The position numbers and the translations under genes were made by a program. Shown piece after piece: positions 1-9,608 of a DNA stretch of 64,000 nt. The DNA is taken from assembly GCF_003403075.1 (NCBI RefSeq), contig NZ_CP031557.1:2046001-2110000 (forward strand), read 5' to 3'. The notes beneath the pieces were generated by a model, which saw only the letters and a list, made by a program, of their open reading frames with translations, was not told the origin of the DNA and made no database searches. Every line of letters begins with the position of its first letter. Position 1 is the first letter of the stretch. This stretch comes from Flavobacterium psychrotrophum (lineage in GTDB: Bacteria; Bacteroidota; Bacteroidia; Flavobacteriales; Flavobacteriaceae).

Positions 1-3000
1 CATCGGCACCATACCTGCCATCATGGCAAGGCTGGTCATTAAAATTGGACGCAGACGTATCGCTGCACTGGTGATGGAGGCGCGTGTCGCATCCCTGAAT
101 TCAAGGCGCAGTTTCTCTCCGTTGGTAACGATGAGTATCGCATTGGCAACGGATACACCTGTAGACATAATCATCCCCATATACGATTGCAAATTCAGGG
201 TGGAACCTGTTAGCAACAGCACCGTTAAAGATCCCAGTATTACGGCAGGCACTGTGGACAATATGGTAAGCGACAATGTAAATGACTGGTAATTTGCCGC
301 CAATAATAAAAAGATTACCAGAATAGCGAAACCTAAACCTGTCTGCAGGCTGCTCATAGTATCTGTTAGCAAACTTGTCATGCCCTTTAATTCCGCTACC
401 AGGCCTTTGGGCGGTGTCCCTAAATCTTCCATCGCCTTTTGGACATCTGTTGTGGCAGTCCCTAAATTCATTTTGTTGATATTAGCACTAACGGTTAAAA
501 ACCGCCTTGGCCCGGCACGGTCATATTCGCCGGGGGCGTAGGTAATTTTAAATTCTGCAACTTCGGAGAGCGTCGGCCTGCTCTGGCCTTCCAGTAATGG
601 AATTTCCTTTAGTTCTTCCATAGTATTCATCGTATATTCGGGAATTTGCACCTGTACCTGGTAGGTGTACTGCTTATCTTCATCCAACCACTGATTCTTC
701 TCGGTAAAGCGGCTGGACGATGTACTCGCCGTCACCGAACGGGCGATGTCGGATACATTCAACCCAAACTGGGAAACTTTTTGGCGGTCCAGCGTAATTG
801 CAATTACCGGTATCTTTAAAGGCTGTACGATCTGGACGTCACGGAGGTACGGAATTTGCTTTAATCGTGTCACCGCCTTGTTGGCGTAGGCCTCAATTTG
901 TGCCATATCCTTACCAGCAACCCGCACCTCAATCGGTGTGGCGGCTCCCTGGCTCATTATTTTTTCTGTCATATCAATCGGCTCAAAGTTTATGCGCAGG
1001 TCCGGTACAGCACTCTTTATGTTTTTTCTAAGTGCGTCCTTTAACTCGTCCATATTGACTTTATAGTCGTCATCAAGTTTTACCTGTAGTACGGCCTCGT
1101 GCGTACCGGTATTGAATATGTACAGGTTGCTCGTGCCGTAACTGCTGGGTACGATACCCACATAACCCGAACTGATCTCAATGTGGTGGTCAACCGTTTT
1201 ATCAATTATAGCTAAAACCTGTTTAAATTTATCTTCAGTCCGTTCCAGGCGGGTGCCATCGGGCGCCTTGATGCGCATTAAAAACTGCCCATTGTTCACT
1301 TTCGGCATCATATCTTTTCCAATAACGGCAAAACCAATGCCGGCAAGTACAATGACCAACACCAGGTATATAGGCACAATTATTTTCTTATGGGGCATCC
1401 ACCGCGTGATAATGCCGGCAAATTTTATTTTGATCGTTTCGAAAAAATCGTTTTTTTCAGGATGCTGCTGTTCTTCCTGCAAATGCCGGTTTACCTGCAG
1501 TTCCTCATCGCGGTCCAAAGCTTCGCCTGCATGGCTGTGAACTTCGCCGTGATGATAATGCTGGTACTGATCCGCATTGATCAGCCAGTTACTCAAAATC
1601 GGCACGAGGGTCTGTGCAAGGATATACGATACGATCATGGTCAGGCCAATAGCCATTGACAAGGGCAGGAACATAGCCTTTGGCACGCCATTCATAAGGA
1701 AGGAGGGTGCAAAAACAGCAAGGATACACAGCAGGATCAGCAGTAGCGGAAAAGCGATTTCCTGGCAGGCATCAAAAATGGCCAGCTTTTTTGATTTGCC
1801 CATTTCAAGGTGCTGGTGAATATTCTCGATAGTAACCGTCGCCTGGTCAACGAGGACACCAATTGCTAATGCCAGCCCGCTCAGCGTCATGATATTTATG
1901 GTCTGCCCAAAGGCACCCAGTAACATTACACCTAAGAGGATAGAAACGGGAATTGTTATTACTACAATCAGGCTGCTGCGCCAGTCGCGCAGGAACAACA
2001 ACACCATTAAGCCCGTTAGCAAAGCACCCAGCCCCCCTTCTGTAATAAGGCTTTCAACCGCATTTATAACAAAAACAGACTGGTCAAATTCATAAGACAC
2101 CTTAATATCGTCAGGAAGCAGACTTTGCATTTCGGGTAATTTACTTTTCAGGCCCTGTACTACGGACCATGTGGAAGCATCGGCAGTTTTTACAACGGGG
2201 ATATAAACCGATCGCTTGCCATTAATTAATGCGTAATCTACGGTTATATCCGAGGCATCGGCCACGCGTGCTACGTCCTTCACAAGGACCGATATACCAT
2301 TTTTGGTTTTGATAGGAATCTCGCCGAACTCTTCTGATTTTTGCACCAGTGAATTAACCGTCGTGGTAAACATTGTATTGTTTATGCGAAGGTTGCCGGA
2401 GGGGGACATTACATTGAATTTGGCGAGTGCCTCCACCACCTGGTCGGGTGTCAGATCATAGCTGCGCAATTTAGAAGGGTCAATACTCACGGTAATGGAA
2501 CGGGAATTGGCTCCGAAGGGTGGCGGTGCAGAAAGCCCGGGTACCGAGGCGAACATGGGCCGTATGCGTGTAGCCGCCATATCATAAATCTCTTTCAGGC
2601 TGCGGTTTGGGGCTGACAGGACCAATTGCCCTACCGGTAGGGATGACGCATCATACCGGACCACCTGCGGCGGCGGGGCACCCGGCGGGAAAAACTTCAT
2701 TGCCCGGTTAACCTGCAGGGCAACCTGCGCCTGTGCTTCGGCCATATTAGTATCTTCATAAAAACTTATTTTAAGCATGGTTAGCCCTTGTATGTTCTTT
2801 GTTGATATATTTTTAATGCCATTTACATACAGGAACTGGTCCTGTAAACGGGTGCTGAAAAAACCTTCCATTTGCTGGGGTGACATACCCCCGTAAGATT
2901 CTATAACATAAATGGTTGGCTGGTTTAACTGAGGGAATATATCTATAGGTATTCTAAGTGCACTTAGTACAGCAAAAATCAAAAGGCTCAGGGTAATAAC

Positions 3001-3045
3001 GACAACCGTTATTGGCCTTTTGAGCGCGGAGGTGACCATTGACAT
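1..3045 (-). CDS. RND efflux permease, C-terminal end outside the window
   Basis: Inner-membrane RND pump that would export a substrate from the periplasm using the proton gradient. It reads as 1015 open codons from an ATG whose first base is 3045 (MSMVTSALKRPITVVV) to position 1, where it is still open. The N-terminal helix, the porter-domain stretch with SPQQMEGFFSTRLQDQF, and a TM4 reading LALAIGVLVDQATVTIENI are visible. Oddities: the usual TM4 Asp-Asp pair is Asp-Gln, and the TM10 segment reads STGVSVANAILIV instead of the Lys-containing GLLAKNAILIV of AcrB, so the proton relay differs from AcrB. A cytoplasmic loop (positions about 1470-1590) is His-rich. It starts 6 bases after the TolC-like gene, so the two are one operon; the adaptor protein is probably beyond position 1. 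Substrate unknown; metal is possible. Confidence 0.9.
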   Translation of the reverse strand, partial: MSMVTSALKRPITVVVITLSLLIFAVLSALRIPIDIFPQLNQPTIYVIESYGGMSPQQMEGFFSTRLQDQFLYVNGIKNISTKNIQGLTMLKISFYEDTNMAEAQAQVALQVNRAMKFFPPGAPPPQVVRYDASSLPVGQLVLSAPNRSLKEIYDMAATRIRPMFASVPGLSAPPPFGANSRSITVSIDPSKLRSYDLTPDQVVEALAKFNVMSPSGNLRINNTMFTTTVNSLVQKSEEFGEIPIKTKNGISVLVKDVARVADASDITVDYALINGKRSVYIPVVKTADASTWSVVQGLKSKLPEMQSLLPDDIKVSYEFDQSVFVINAVESLITEGGLGALLTGLMVLLFLRDWRSSLIVVITIPVSILLGVMLLGAFGQTINIMTLSGLALAIGVLVDQATVTIENIHQHLEMGKSKKLAIFDACQEIAFPLLLILLCILAVFAPSFLMNGVPKAMFLPLSMAIGLTMIVSYILAQTLVPILSNWLINADQYQHYHHGEVHSHAGEALDRDEELQVNRHLQEEQQHPEKNDFFETIKIKFAGIITRWMPHKKIIVPIYLVLVIVLAGIGFAVIGKDMMPKVNNGQFLMRIKAPDGTRLERTEDKFKQVLAIIDKTVDHHIEISSGYVGIVPSSYGTSNLYIFNTGTHEAVLQVKLDDDYKVNMDELKDALRKNIKSAVPDLRINFEPIDMTEKIMSQGAATPIEVRVAGKDMAQIEAYANKAVTRLKQIPYLRDVQIVQPLKIPVIAITLDRQKVSQFGLNVSDIARSVTASTSSSRFTEKNQWLDEDKQYTYQVQVQIPEYTMNTMEELKEIPLLEGQSRPTLSEVAEFKITYAPGEYDRAGPRRFLTVSANINKMNLGTATTDVQKAMEDLGTPPKGLVAELKGMTSLLTDTMSSLQTGLGFAILVIFLLLAANYQSFTLSLTILSTVPAVILGSLTVLLLTGSTLNLQSYMGMIMSTGVSVANAILIVTNGEKLRLEFRDATRASITSAAIRLRPILMTSLAMMAGMVPM

Positions 3046-3051
3046 GATGGA

Positions 3052-4674
3052 TTAATTTAGAAGGTTTAAAAGAGAATTGACTTGATTGCCGGTAACTGCT
3101 TTTTGAAATAATGCACTTACATAGGAAAAGCGGGCCTGTGCATAATCCGTTTCCGCACGGTACAAAATAGCAAGCGCGGCATTAAGCTCAATAATGTCGG
3201 TAAGGCCACTGTTGTATAGCGAAAGCTTTTGGCGATAACCCGCCTTTGCTGCTCTCAGCTGGTTAGGAATTTCTTCCAAACGCTGTTCTGCTGTATTAAG
3301 TTCCAAATCGGCCTGGCTAACAGCCAGTGACAGCAGGGCTTTCTGCTCATCAAGGCTTTTTATAGCGTAGTCGGTGACTTTTTTTTGAGTGCGGAGCTTT
3401 AATTGCCTGTGCCGAAAATCAAAAATATCATAAGAGATTGCAAGGCCTACGAGATAATTAGTGCGGTCAAACCCAATGCCGGTGGACAGATCGTTAAAAT
3501 TATCATTGGCATCCACACTGGCACCGCGGCCCCAGACTGCTGCCTCGAGCAATACTTTGGGATTGTACTGATTTTTTACCAATTTTTCTTTCTCCCGGCT
3601 ATTTTGCACTAATGAATTGAAGTAATTGATCACAGGATGATTGTCTGTATTGGCAAGGATCATTTGCCGATTCCTGGCTTTTGCGATAAGGCGGGTGGTT
3701 ACCAGCGTATCGGGAATGATGCGTTCAGGTGGAAGACCGCTTAGTGCCGCCAATTGCAGCTGCGTATTTTTTAGTTCCTTATCTAATTCGATATACGTCA
3801 AACGGGCCTTTGAGAGTTCGGCTTCAGCAATACTGCTTTCAACACCGGGGCGAACACCATTTTTCACCAACGACTGTATCGACCGGACAATCTCTTCGCT
3901 GCGCAGAATGGTTCGTGACTGGATCGTTAAGAAATCCTGTAGCCGCAGCAATTGCAGGTAATTGCCAATAGTATACGCCTGCAATCTGTATTTTAATTGC
4001 TGGAATTGATTTTGCCCGACTTCGATATCCGATTTCGCTACGTTGTTTCGGGCTTCGAAGGCACCAAAATTATATACTTCCCAATCTAAGGCAACGATAC
4101 CTAAATTAGTGAGCACAGGGCTTGTGTTGCTCTCCGTACGTACGCCCCTTGTATTCGAAGGAATGATCCCAAAGCCAAAATAAGGTCCGGCAGTATTGTT
4201 GTTGGTGCCCAGATCTGCCTGATAATTTAGATGAAGGTTAGGCATCCAGCTGGCACGGGTTTCATTGGCCTGGGATTCAACTATTGCAACGGAAGCCGAT
4301 CCGGAGATTAATCCTGGGGCCTTACTGTAGACGTTATCCAGTAAATCTTTAAGTGCGATTTGCTCTTGGGCATGGGAAACCCCACTCAATAAAACGCATA
4401 ATGCAGCGCACACATTTTTGCACCTGTATTTCGTTTCACTGGGAAATACATTAAGTTTAGAAGCGATTGCAAGCCATGCCGTTCGAAATCTTCGCGTGCT
4501 GTCGGCGCTTCGAAATTTGTCATCAAACAGCGGCCGCTGCTTTGTTGCCGTGTCGTTTTTAGCAGCTTCTGTAAAGCAGGAAAAAAGCGTATATAAGGAG
4601 TTTGCACCGGATGATCGGTGATTTTTTTTGAGTATCATATAGTAATATAGTAAAGTGATATACCCCCGAAACAC
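3052..4674 (-). CDS. TolC-family outer-membrane efflux protein
   Basis: Outer-membrane channel subunit of a tripartite pump, paired with the RND permease 6 bases downstream. After the signal region the protein has the TolC duplicated layout: long helical stretches, a RPGVESSIAEAELSKARLTYIEL segment in the first half and a second repeat ending in YRAETDYAQARFSYVSALFQ. The open frame starts at 4674, but its first 80-odd residues look unlike TolC. The likely mature start follows the signal-peptide-like KYRCKNVCAALCVLLSGVSHA, which begins just after an ACG codon at 4434-4432. Either ACG stands where ATG is expected, or translation begins upstream at one of the in-frame ATGs. TolC function is confident; the start is not. 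Confidence 0.85.
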   Translation of the reverse strand: MFRGYITLLYYYMILKKNHRSSGANSLYTLFSCFTEAAKNDTATKQRPLFDDKFRSADSTRRFRTAWLAIASKLNVFPSETKYRCKNVCAALCVLLSGVSHAQEQIALKDLLDNVYSKAPGLISGSASVAIVESQANETRASWMPNLHLNYQADLGTNNNTAGPYFGFGIIPSNTRGVRTESNTSPVLTNLGIVALDWEVYNFGAFEARNNVAKSDIEVGQNQFQQLKYRLQAYTIGNYLQLLRLQDFLTIQSRTILRSEEIVRSIQSLVKNGVRPGVESSIAEAELSKARLTYIELDKELKNTQLQLAALSGLPPERIIPDTLVTTRLIAKARNRQMILANTDNHPVINYFNSLVQNSREKEKLVKNQYNPKVLLEAAVWGRGASVDANDNFNDLSTGIGFDRTNYLVGLAISYDIFDFRHRQLKLRTQKKVTDYAIKSLDEQKALLSLAVSQADLELNTAEQRLEEIPNQLRAAKAGYRQKLSLYNSGLTDIIELNAALAILYRAETDYAQARFSYVSALFQKAVTGNQVNSLLNLLN

Positions 4675-4820
4675 AAGTAGTGCCGGGCTGCAAATTAGGT
4701 GATTTATGCAGGGTTGCAGGGTCTTTAATATTGGAATTGTCCGGCAAATCCTGATGAGCGACTGTCATCACTTATTGAAGGAATAACCCAAACCTAAATC
4801 CCCCTGTTTACAACATTCGG

Positions 4821-5207
4821 TTAGAACAGCTGGTACAGATGCAGGTAGGTATGCCTGGAAATAGTATAGCGTACTATCAGGCTGTAAATCATTGAATCAT
4901 GGAAACACCTTAACGTGACAAATTCTCTGTAATAAAAATCAGGTAAAAGGTTCGTCTCCAGGGGGAGCGCTTTTCTCCTCATTCCTTTAGCGAACAACGA
5001 ACGGGCATTTTCCTTCTTGTCAAACTTAAAATAAGGCAGCTTTTTTGTTTCGTCCCTAAAGAAAATGCTGGTTCCGGCCGGCAATTCTTTTACAGAAATA
5101 CGTTGAGCAGTAAAATTTCTAACCGCAGGCTCTGCCTTGCCAGAAGCAACTCCGCTAACGGAAAGCAACAGCAGAACGATATAGTAGATAATTTTAAAAC
5201 GTTTCAT
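4821..5207 (-). CDS. Small exported protein of unknown function, copy 1
   Basis: 128 residues with a clear signal peptide (MKRFKIIYYIVLLLLSVSGVASG), then about 100 polar residues containing ARSLFAKGMRRKALPLE and ending in YLHLYQLF. I do not recognise the family. It is a paralogue of the equally long protein at 8995-9381: both share the signal peptide pattern, the KALPLE segment and the HLHLY-LF tail. A good Bacteroidota promoter lies upstream (5268-5299). It sits downstream of the histidine kinase gene on the same strand, before the TolC gene, so it may belong to the envelope or efflux programme. Any metal or stress role would be a guess. Confidence 0.7.
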   Translation of the reverse strand: MKRFKIIYYIVLLLLSVSGVASGKAEPAVRNFTAQRISVKELPAGTSIFFRDETKKLPYFKFDKKENARSLFAKGMRRKALPLETNLLPDFYYREFVTLRCFHDSMIYSLIVRYTISRHTYLHLYQLF

Positions 5208-5267
5208 AATGTACGTTTATCAATATATTTAAAATTAATAAGCCCGAAATTCAAAAATACTATTTTA

Positions 5268-5299
5268 CAAAGGTAAACCGCTAAATTTAACATACAAAA
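5268..5299 (-). promoter_or_regulatory. Bacteroidota-type promoter for the small exported protein
   Basis: On the minus strand a -7 element TACCTTTG (5275-5268) matches TAnnTTTG exactly, with TTTTG (5299-5295) 19 bases upstream as -33 element. This fits the primary sigma-factor consensus of Bacteroidota. It lies about 60 bases before the ATG at 5207 and just after the end of the histidine kinase gene. Confidence 0.6.
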
Positions 5300-5312
5300 C
5301 GGACTAAGTACA

Positions 5313-6827
5313 TTAGATCGTTGTGATTGCCTGTTTTAGCGGGAGCGTTATAATAAAGTCACTCCCCTGCCCAATTACTCCTGTGGCCCTTATGGTACCA
5401 TGGTGCCGTTCGACTATATTTTTACATAGTGCCAGTCCGAGGCCATTGCCCTCAAATTCATTCTTGGGGTGCAGCCTTTCAAAAGGCATAAAAATTTTGT
5501 CCTGGTACTTAGGGTCTAGTCCAATTCCATTATCATTAATTACGATTTCCACGAGCGCAACAGGATGATCGCGTAGTATTGAACTGTAAATGGTAACACG
5601 GGGCGGTTCCGCCGCTCTGGAGAACTTGAGCGCATTGCTCATCAGGTTATAAAAGAGCTGGGTTAATAATAGGCTTGAACCCTCAATTTCCGGCAGTTCG
5701 TCCTCAATCAAAATAGCCTGTTTTTCATGTATTATAAGTTCAAGGTCGATTTTGATTTTTTTTATTATTTCGCCAAGATTCACTTTTTCAGTCAGGAATC
5801 CGCCTGAACTTACTTTGGAATAGTTAAGTATACCGTCAATAAGCAAAGCCATCCTGTCCGCGGCTGTAGCAACTTTTTGATTATATTCATGCCCGATGCC
5901 GCTAAGCATTTCACCCCTTAGCATATTGTTATAAATTTTCACCTTTCGTACCGGCTCCTTAAGGTCGTGGCTTACTGAACGTGCAAAATGCAGTAAGTCT
6001 TCATTCGAACGGTGCAATTCCTCAGTGCGTTTTTGTACGAGAATAGATAGCTGTTCTTCTGATTCCTTTTGAAGTGTTATGTCCTGTACAATTCCGATTA
6101 ACAGGGCAGGTTCGCCGGCATTGTCCTTTATCAGGGTGCCGTTAATTCGCAGCCAGTGAATCGTGCCGTCTTTATGAAATATACGAAGCTCGTAGGATAC
6201 CCTGCCCTCATTTCCCATATTTTCATGGGCTGTTTCCCGGATATGCACGTCATCGGGATGCAGGCGGCTAAGGATCATTTCCTTCGTAATTACATCGTCT
6301 TCAATATCCCATATCGTCCTGAAATTGCCTGAAATGGTAACGGCATCATTGAATAAATTTATTTCATAAGTGCCCAGCTCCGCCGAATTTACCGCAAGGC
6401 GTAATTTTTCCTCGGCCTCTGTAGTTTGCTGGCGCGCGAGCATAAGGTCGGTCACGTCGGCAGCGGTATTCAGGACACCGTAAATATTGCCTTCTCCATC
6501 GTACAGGGGTGTAAAGGTAAAATTAAAGTAATGGATTGTCATGATGCCGTTGATAACAAGGTCAATACGGCTATTTTTAGCCTCATATACCTTGCCCGTA
6601 TGAAATACCTGTAGTAGCTCTTCATAGACACCAAAACCGTTAAGTTCGGGTAGCACGTCAAAATAAGACCTGCCGATAATATCGGGGCCTTTGCCCCATG
6701 TGTCAACAAGTGCCTTGTTGGCTAAAACTACCTTCATCTCACGACCGGTATACACTCCAATCGGAAAAGGGGCATTTTCCACTACATTCCTAAGCTGAAA
6801 TTCAATATTTTGTAAGGTGGTTTGCAT
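5313..6827 (-). CDS. Cytoplasmic PAS-PAS sensor histidine kinase
   Basis: 504-residue histidine kinase without membrane segments. A first PAS domain covers about residues 10-130, a second with a PAC motif about 140-255 (LHPDDV, YELRIFHKDGTIHWLRI), then a short coiled coil, a HisKA domain with the phosphorylated His287 in SVSHDLKEPVRKVK, and a HATPase domain with N box LMSNALKFS, G1 box DNGIGLD and G2 box GNGLGLAL. All catalytic boxes are intact. No response regulator is adjacent, so it is an orphan kinase here. The PAS ligand cannot be read from the sequence. ATG at 6827 places the first PAS domain right at the N-terminus. Confidence 0.9.
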   Translation of the reverse strand: MQTTLQNIEFQLRNVVENAPFPIGVYTGREMKVVLANKALVDTWGKGPDIIGRSYFDVLPELNGFGVYEELLQVFHTGKVYEAKNSRIDLVINGIMTIHYFNFTFTPLYDGEGNIYGVLNTAADVTDLMLARQQTTEAEEKLRLAVNSAELGTYEINLFNDAVTISGNFRTIWDIEDDVITKEMILSRLHPDDVHIRETAHENMGNEGRVSYELRIFHKDGTIHWLRINGTLIKDNAGEPALLIGIVQDITLQKESEEQLSILVQKRTEELHRSNEDLLHFARSVSHDLKEPVRKVKIYNNMLRGEMLSGIGHEYNQKVATAADRMALLIDGILNYSKVSSGGFLTEKVNLGEIIKKIKIDLELIIHEKQAILIEDELPEIEGSSLLLTQLFYNLMSNALKFSRAAEPPRVTIYSSILRDHPVALVEIVINDNGIGLDPKYQDKIFMPFERLHPKNEFEGNGLGLALCKNIVERHHGTIRATGVIGQGSDFIITLPLKQAITTI

Positions 6828-6928
6828 AGTAAGGAGTTAAGGTATTTGTTATTGTACATTTTGGTTACAGCCACAAAATTAAATATTACATCATTTCTTT
6901 TAATATCAGTGAGTTATCACAATGTTTC

Positions 6929-8707
6929 TTAATCAAAATTCATCGCCCGAAGTTTATTTCTATACGCCTCCAACGCGTCGGATTTACTGATAAAACCAAA
7001 GTATTTTCCCTCTTTGACTACCGGGAGGTAGGCTTTAATGCTCGCTTCAAATTTTTGCATAACGGCTTCCATACTATCTGTATAGTTTACAATCTGCTGC
7101 GGGATTGTCATAAAATCTTTTACCTGTAGCGGGTTATCACTAAAAATAACTTCCCGTACATCATTAAAATAAACCGTGCCAATAAGCGTGTCTTCTACGG
7201 TTACAGCAAAAATCACCTGTTCAGAACCTGACCTCCGAACTAAATTCCGTACTTTTTCCAGATTGTCCTGGGGTGATAGGGTGGAATAATCGGTATGGAT
7301 AATCGTATCAATATTCAGTGTCCATAGAATATTGGTATCCTTATTACTTGTAAAGACGTTACCCTTTTTCACAAGGCCTTTAACGTCAAGAGAATGCTTC
7401 TCAAATCGTTTAGAGATTGCGAAGCTTATCGAAGCGACAATCATCAGTGGCACGATAAGGTCATAACCACCCGTTATTTCAGCAATAAGGAAGATGGCGG
7501 TAAGCGGGGCATGAAACAGACCGCTCAATATACCTGCCATACCGACCATTGCAAAATTACTGACAGGCAGGTCTGTAAGCCCCGTAAGGTTTAGGAGTTT
7601 TGAGAAGAAATATCCGGCATATGAGCCCAGGAAAAGGGATGGAGCAAAATTCCCCCCGTTACCACCACTGCCCAATGTTATACCGGAAGCAAAAGCCTTA
7701 AGCATCATGGATAAGCCTACAAAAATAAGTAGCACCCACTCGTTATTGCTAAAGTCCGCAAAAAGCGTATTCTCCAATAGCTTGCCCGGATTTTTATCGG
7801 CAAGGGTTTTAATACTTTCATATCCTTCGCCGAAGAGGGTCGGAAAAATAAAAATCATGAGGCCGAGCAGCAACGCCCCAATAAGTGCCTTCTTGTAAAC
7901 GCCATATTTAAGATGTGCAAAAAAATGTTCTGTTTTTAAAAACTTACGGGAGTAGTAAACGGATATGAGCCCGGTAAAAAGCCCAAGGAATATGTAAAGG
8001 GGAATATTTTTGTAATCAAATATTTCTTTTTGCCTGAATGACAGTAGCACGTCTTCATTTAAAACGATAGTAGATACCAGTGTGCCTGTTGCTGCCGCAA
8101 TCATAATAGGTGTAAAAGCAGCGATTGTTACATCCACTAAAAGTACTTCTATTGCAAAAAGGACCCCTGCAATAGGTGCGTTAAACGCTGCGGCAATGCC
8201 CGCTGCAACGCCGCACCCCACCAGTAGTGTCCGCTCCTTGTAACTTAACCGGAACTGTTGTGCATAATTGGACCCGAAAGCAGCACCCGTAACTACAATA
8301 GGGCTTTCCAGCCCTGCTGAACCTCCCAGCCCGACAGTAAGCGAACTGGTAATGATCTGGGCGTACATTTGCTTTTTAGGAACGATGCTTGATTTACGGG
8401 CTACGGCATAAAGAATTTGTGACGTCCCTTTTTCAATGGTGCCGCCAAGCACTTTCCTTACAACCAACACTGTGAGTAATATTCCTATAACCGGAAGGAT
8501 GCTATTTATAAAGCTTAGTTTTAAAATGCCATTGATGTATGTGGCAAACGAATAAACCGAATGTGCGAACGCCTTAAGCAGTATGACGGCTGCTGCAACC
8601 GCTATTCCAACGAGGACGCTGGATAAGAAAATAAACTGTTTTGGAGAAAGTTTTTTCCTGCCTAAAATCAGCAGGGATTCAATTTGTAAAAGTTCCTTCT
8701 TAAACAT
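6929..8707 (-). CDS. ClC-family chloride channel or exchanger with CBS domains
   Basis: 592-residue membrane protein. The ClC core carries GGSAGLESPIV (equivalent of the GxEGP filter motif, gating Glu134) and GSGGNGGNFAPSLFLG (GxFxP filter motif). From about residue 455 the cytoplasmic tail forms two CBS domains, with LIGTVYFNDV in the first and YFGFISKSDALEAY at the end. The family moves chloride, or exchanges chloride (or fluoride) for protons; presence of the gating Glu fits an exchanger, and CBS domains suggest adenine-nucleotide or ionic-strength control. It stands alone on the minus strand between the kinase and the second small exported protein. Which anion it moves is not decidable. 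Confidence 0.9.
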   Translation of the reverse strand: MFKKELLQIESLLILGRKKLSPKQFIFLSSVLVGIAVAAAVILLKAFAHSVYSFATYINGILKLSFINSILPVIGILLTVLVVRKVLGGTIEKGTSQILYAVARKSSIVPKKQMYAQIITSSLTVGLGGSAGLESPIVVTGAAFGSNYAQQFRLSYKERTLLVGCGVAAGIAAAFNAPIAGVLFAIEVLLVDVTIAAFTPIMIAAATGTLVSTIVLNEDVLLSFRQKEIFDYKNIPLYIFLGLFTGLISVYYSRKFLKTEHFFAHLKYGVYKKALIGALLLGLMIFIFPTLFGEGYESIKTLADKNPGKLLENTLFADFSNNEWVLLIFVGLSMMLKAFASGITLGSGGNGGNFAPSLFLGSYAGYFFSKLLNLTGLTDLPVSNFAMVGMAGILSGLFHAPLTAIFLIAEITGGYDLIVPLMIVASISFAISKRFEKHSLDVKGLVKKGNVFTSNKDTNILWTLNIDTIIHTDYSTLSPQDNLEKVRNLVRRSGSEQVIFAVTVEDTLIGTVYFNDVREVIFSDNPLQVKDFMTIPQQIVNYTDSMEAVMQKFEASIKAYLPVVKEGKYFGFISKSDALEAYRNKLRAMNFD

Positions 8708-8994
8708 AAATAATGGTAATCAGATAAGTAATATAAAGATGAGCCTAGGGTCAATAACATATGGAACGACGCCTTTACAGGCAAGTAAAAAGGTCTTTGC
8801 GGGTTTAGTTTGCGTATAACTATACTTTCAGCGCTATGTATTCGCTGCTTCAAGGCAATAGCTACATAAATTGGATGTATGATACTACGGGGCCTTTGCA
8901 GTAAATAATTACCAAAATAGCTTGCAGATTCACAGCATCAAATTGCTTGTATACGGTAAATGGTGTCGCAACCGGCCTTTTAAAAGGATTGGCT

Positions 8995-9381
8995 CTAAAA
9001 AAGGTGGTATAAATGAAGGTGTATTTGTTTCGATAACAAATAAAGTTTAACACCACTAACCAGATCACGATCGACCGGAATACTGACTTTTATAAAGTTT
9101 GCAGTATAAAAAAGAAAAAAGAAATCACTCTCTAAAGGCAGTGCCTTCTTTCTTGATCCTTTATTAAAAAACGATTTGATCCGTGCAGTATCAGAAAATG
9201 AACAGGTGACGAATTTTGCGTTTCTATTCAAACTTGAACTTACAATTTTAAAAGAAGCACTATTGAACAATTCAAGTTCAGTAGTACGACTTTTGGTTTC
9301 ACAACGTGCCGCCGCATACGCATTTCCGGGATAGGAAATACTAAGCAATAGTATAAAATAGATGATTTTAAAACTTTTCAT
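8995..9381 (-). CDS. Small exported protein of unknown function, copy 2
   Basis: 128 residues, the same length as the protein at 4821-5207. The signal peptide MKSFKIIYFILLLSISYPGNAYA is followed by a body with KSFFNKGSRKKALPLES and the C-terminus QIHLHLYHLF. Overall identity to copy 1 is modest, but the signal sequence, the KALPLE segment and the last ten residues align without gaps, so the two are paralogues. The body has more cysteines than copy 1 (RCET, FVTCSF). Function unknown. It is 226 bases from the divergent arsR gene and lies upstream of the ClC gene on the same strand. Confidence 0.65.
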   Translation of the reverse strand: MKSFKIIYFILLLSISYPGNAYAAARCETKSRTTELELFNSASFKIVSSSLNRNAKFVTCSFSDTARIKSFFNKGSRKKALPLESDFFFLFYTANFIKVSIPVDRDLVSGVKLYLLSKQIHLHLYHLF

Positions 9382-9547
9382 GCGTTACACTCTTACGGGC
9401 TATCGGTTGTCACAAGGATAAGGCTTCAAATTTAGGGCTTTATAACAGGAAAGTAACTCTATTAACGAAATAACTCAGTTAAATTTATACCAATCTTTTA
9501 AGTAGGTAAAATTTTGGGATGATACTAATATTAACTAATTGTTAAAT

Positions 9548-9596
9548 ATCGTAATACTACGATGACAGTCTTTTTATATCGTAATATTGCAATATT
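9548..9596 (+). promoter_or_regulatory. Probable ArsR operator pair upstream of arsR
   Basis: Two symmetric A+T-rich sites precede arsR (ATG at 9609). Site 1 at 9548-9563 has 6-base arms ATCGTA/TACGAT around ATAC. Site 2 at 9583-9596 is a perfect 14-base palindrome, AATATTGCAATATT. Both are part of a direct repeat ATCGTAATA whose copies start at 9548 and 9578, 30 bases or about three helical turns apart. This is the expected place and symmetry for a dimeric ArsR repressor; the binding itself is inferred. Confidence 0.6.
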
Positions 9597-9608
9597 AAAA
9601 TATAAGAG

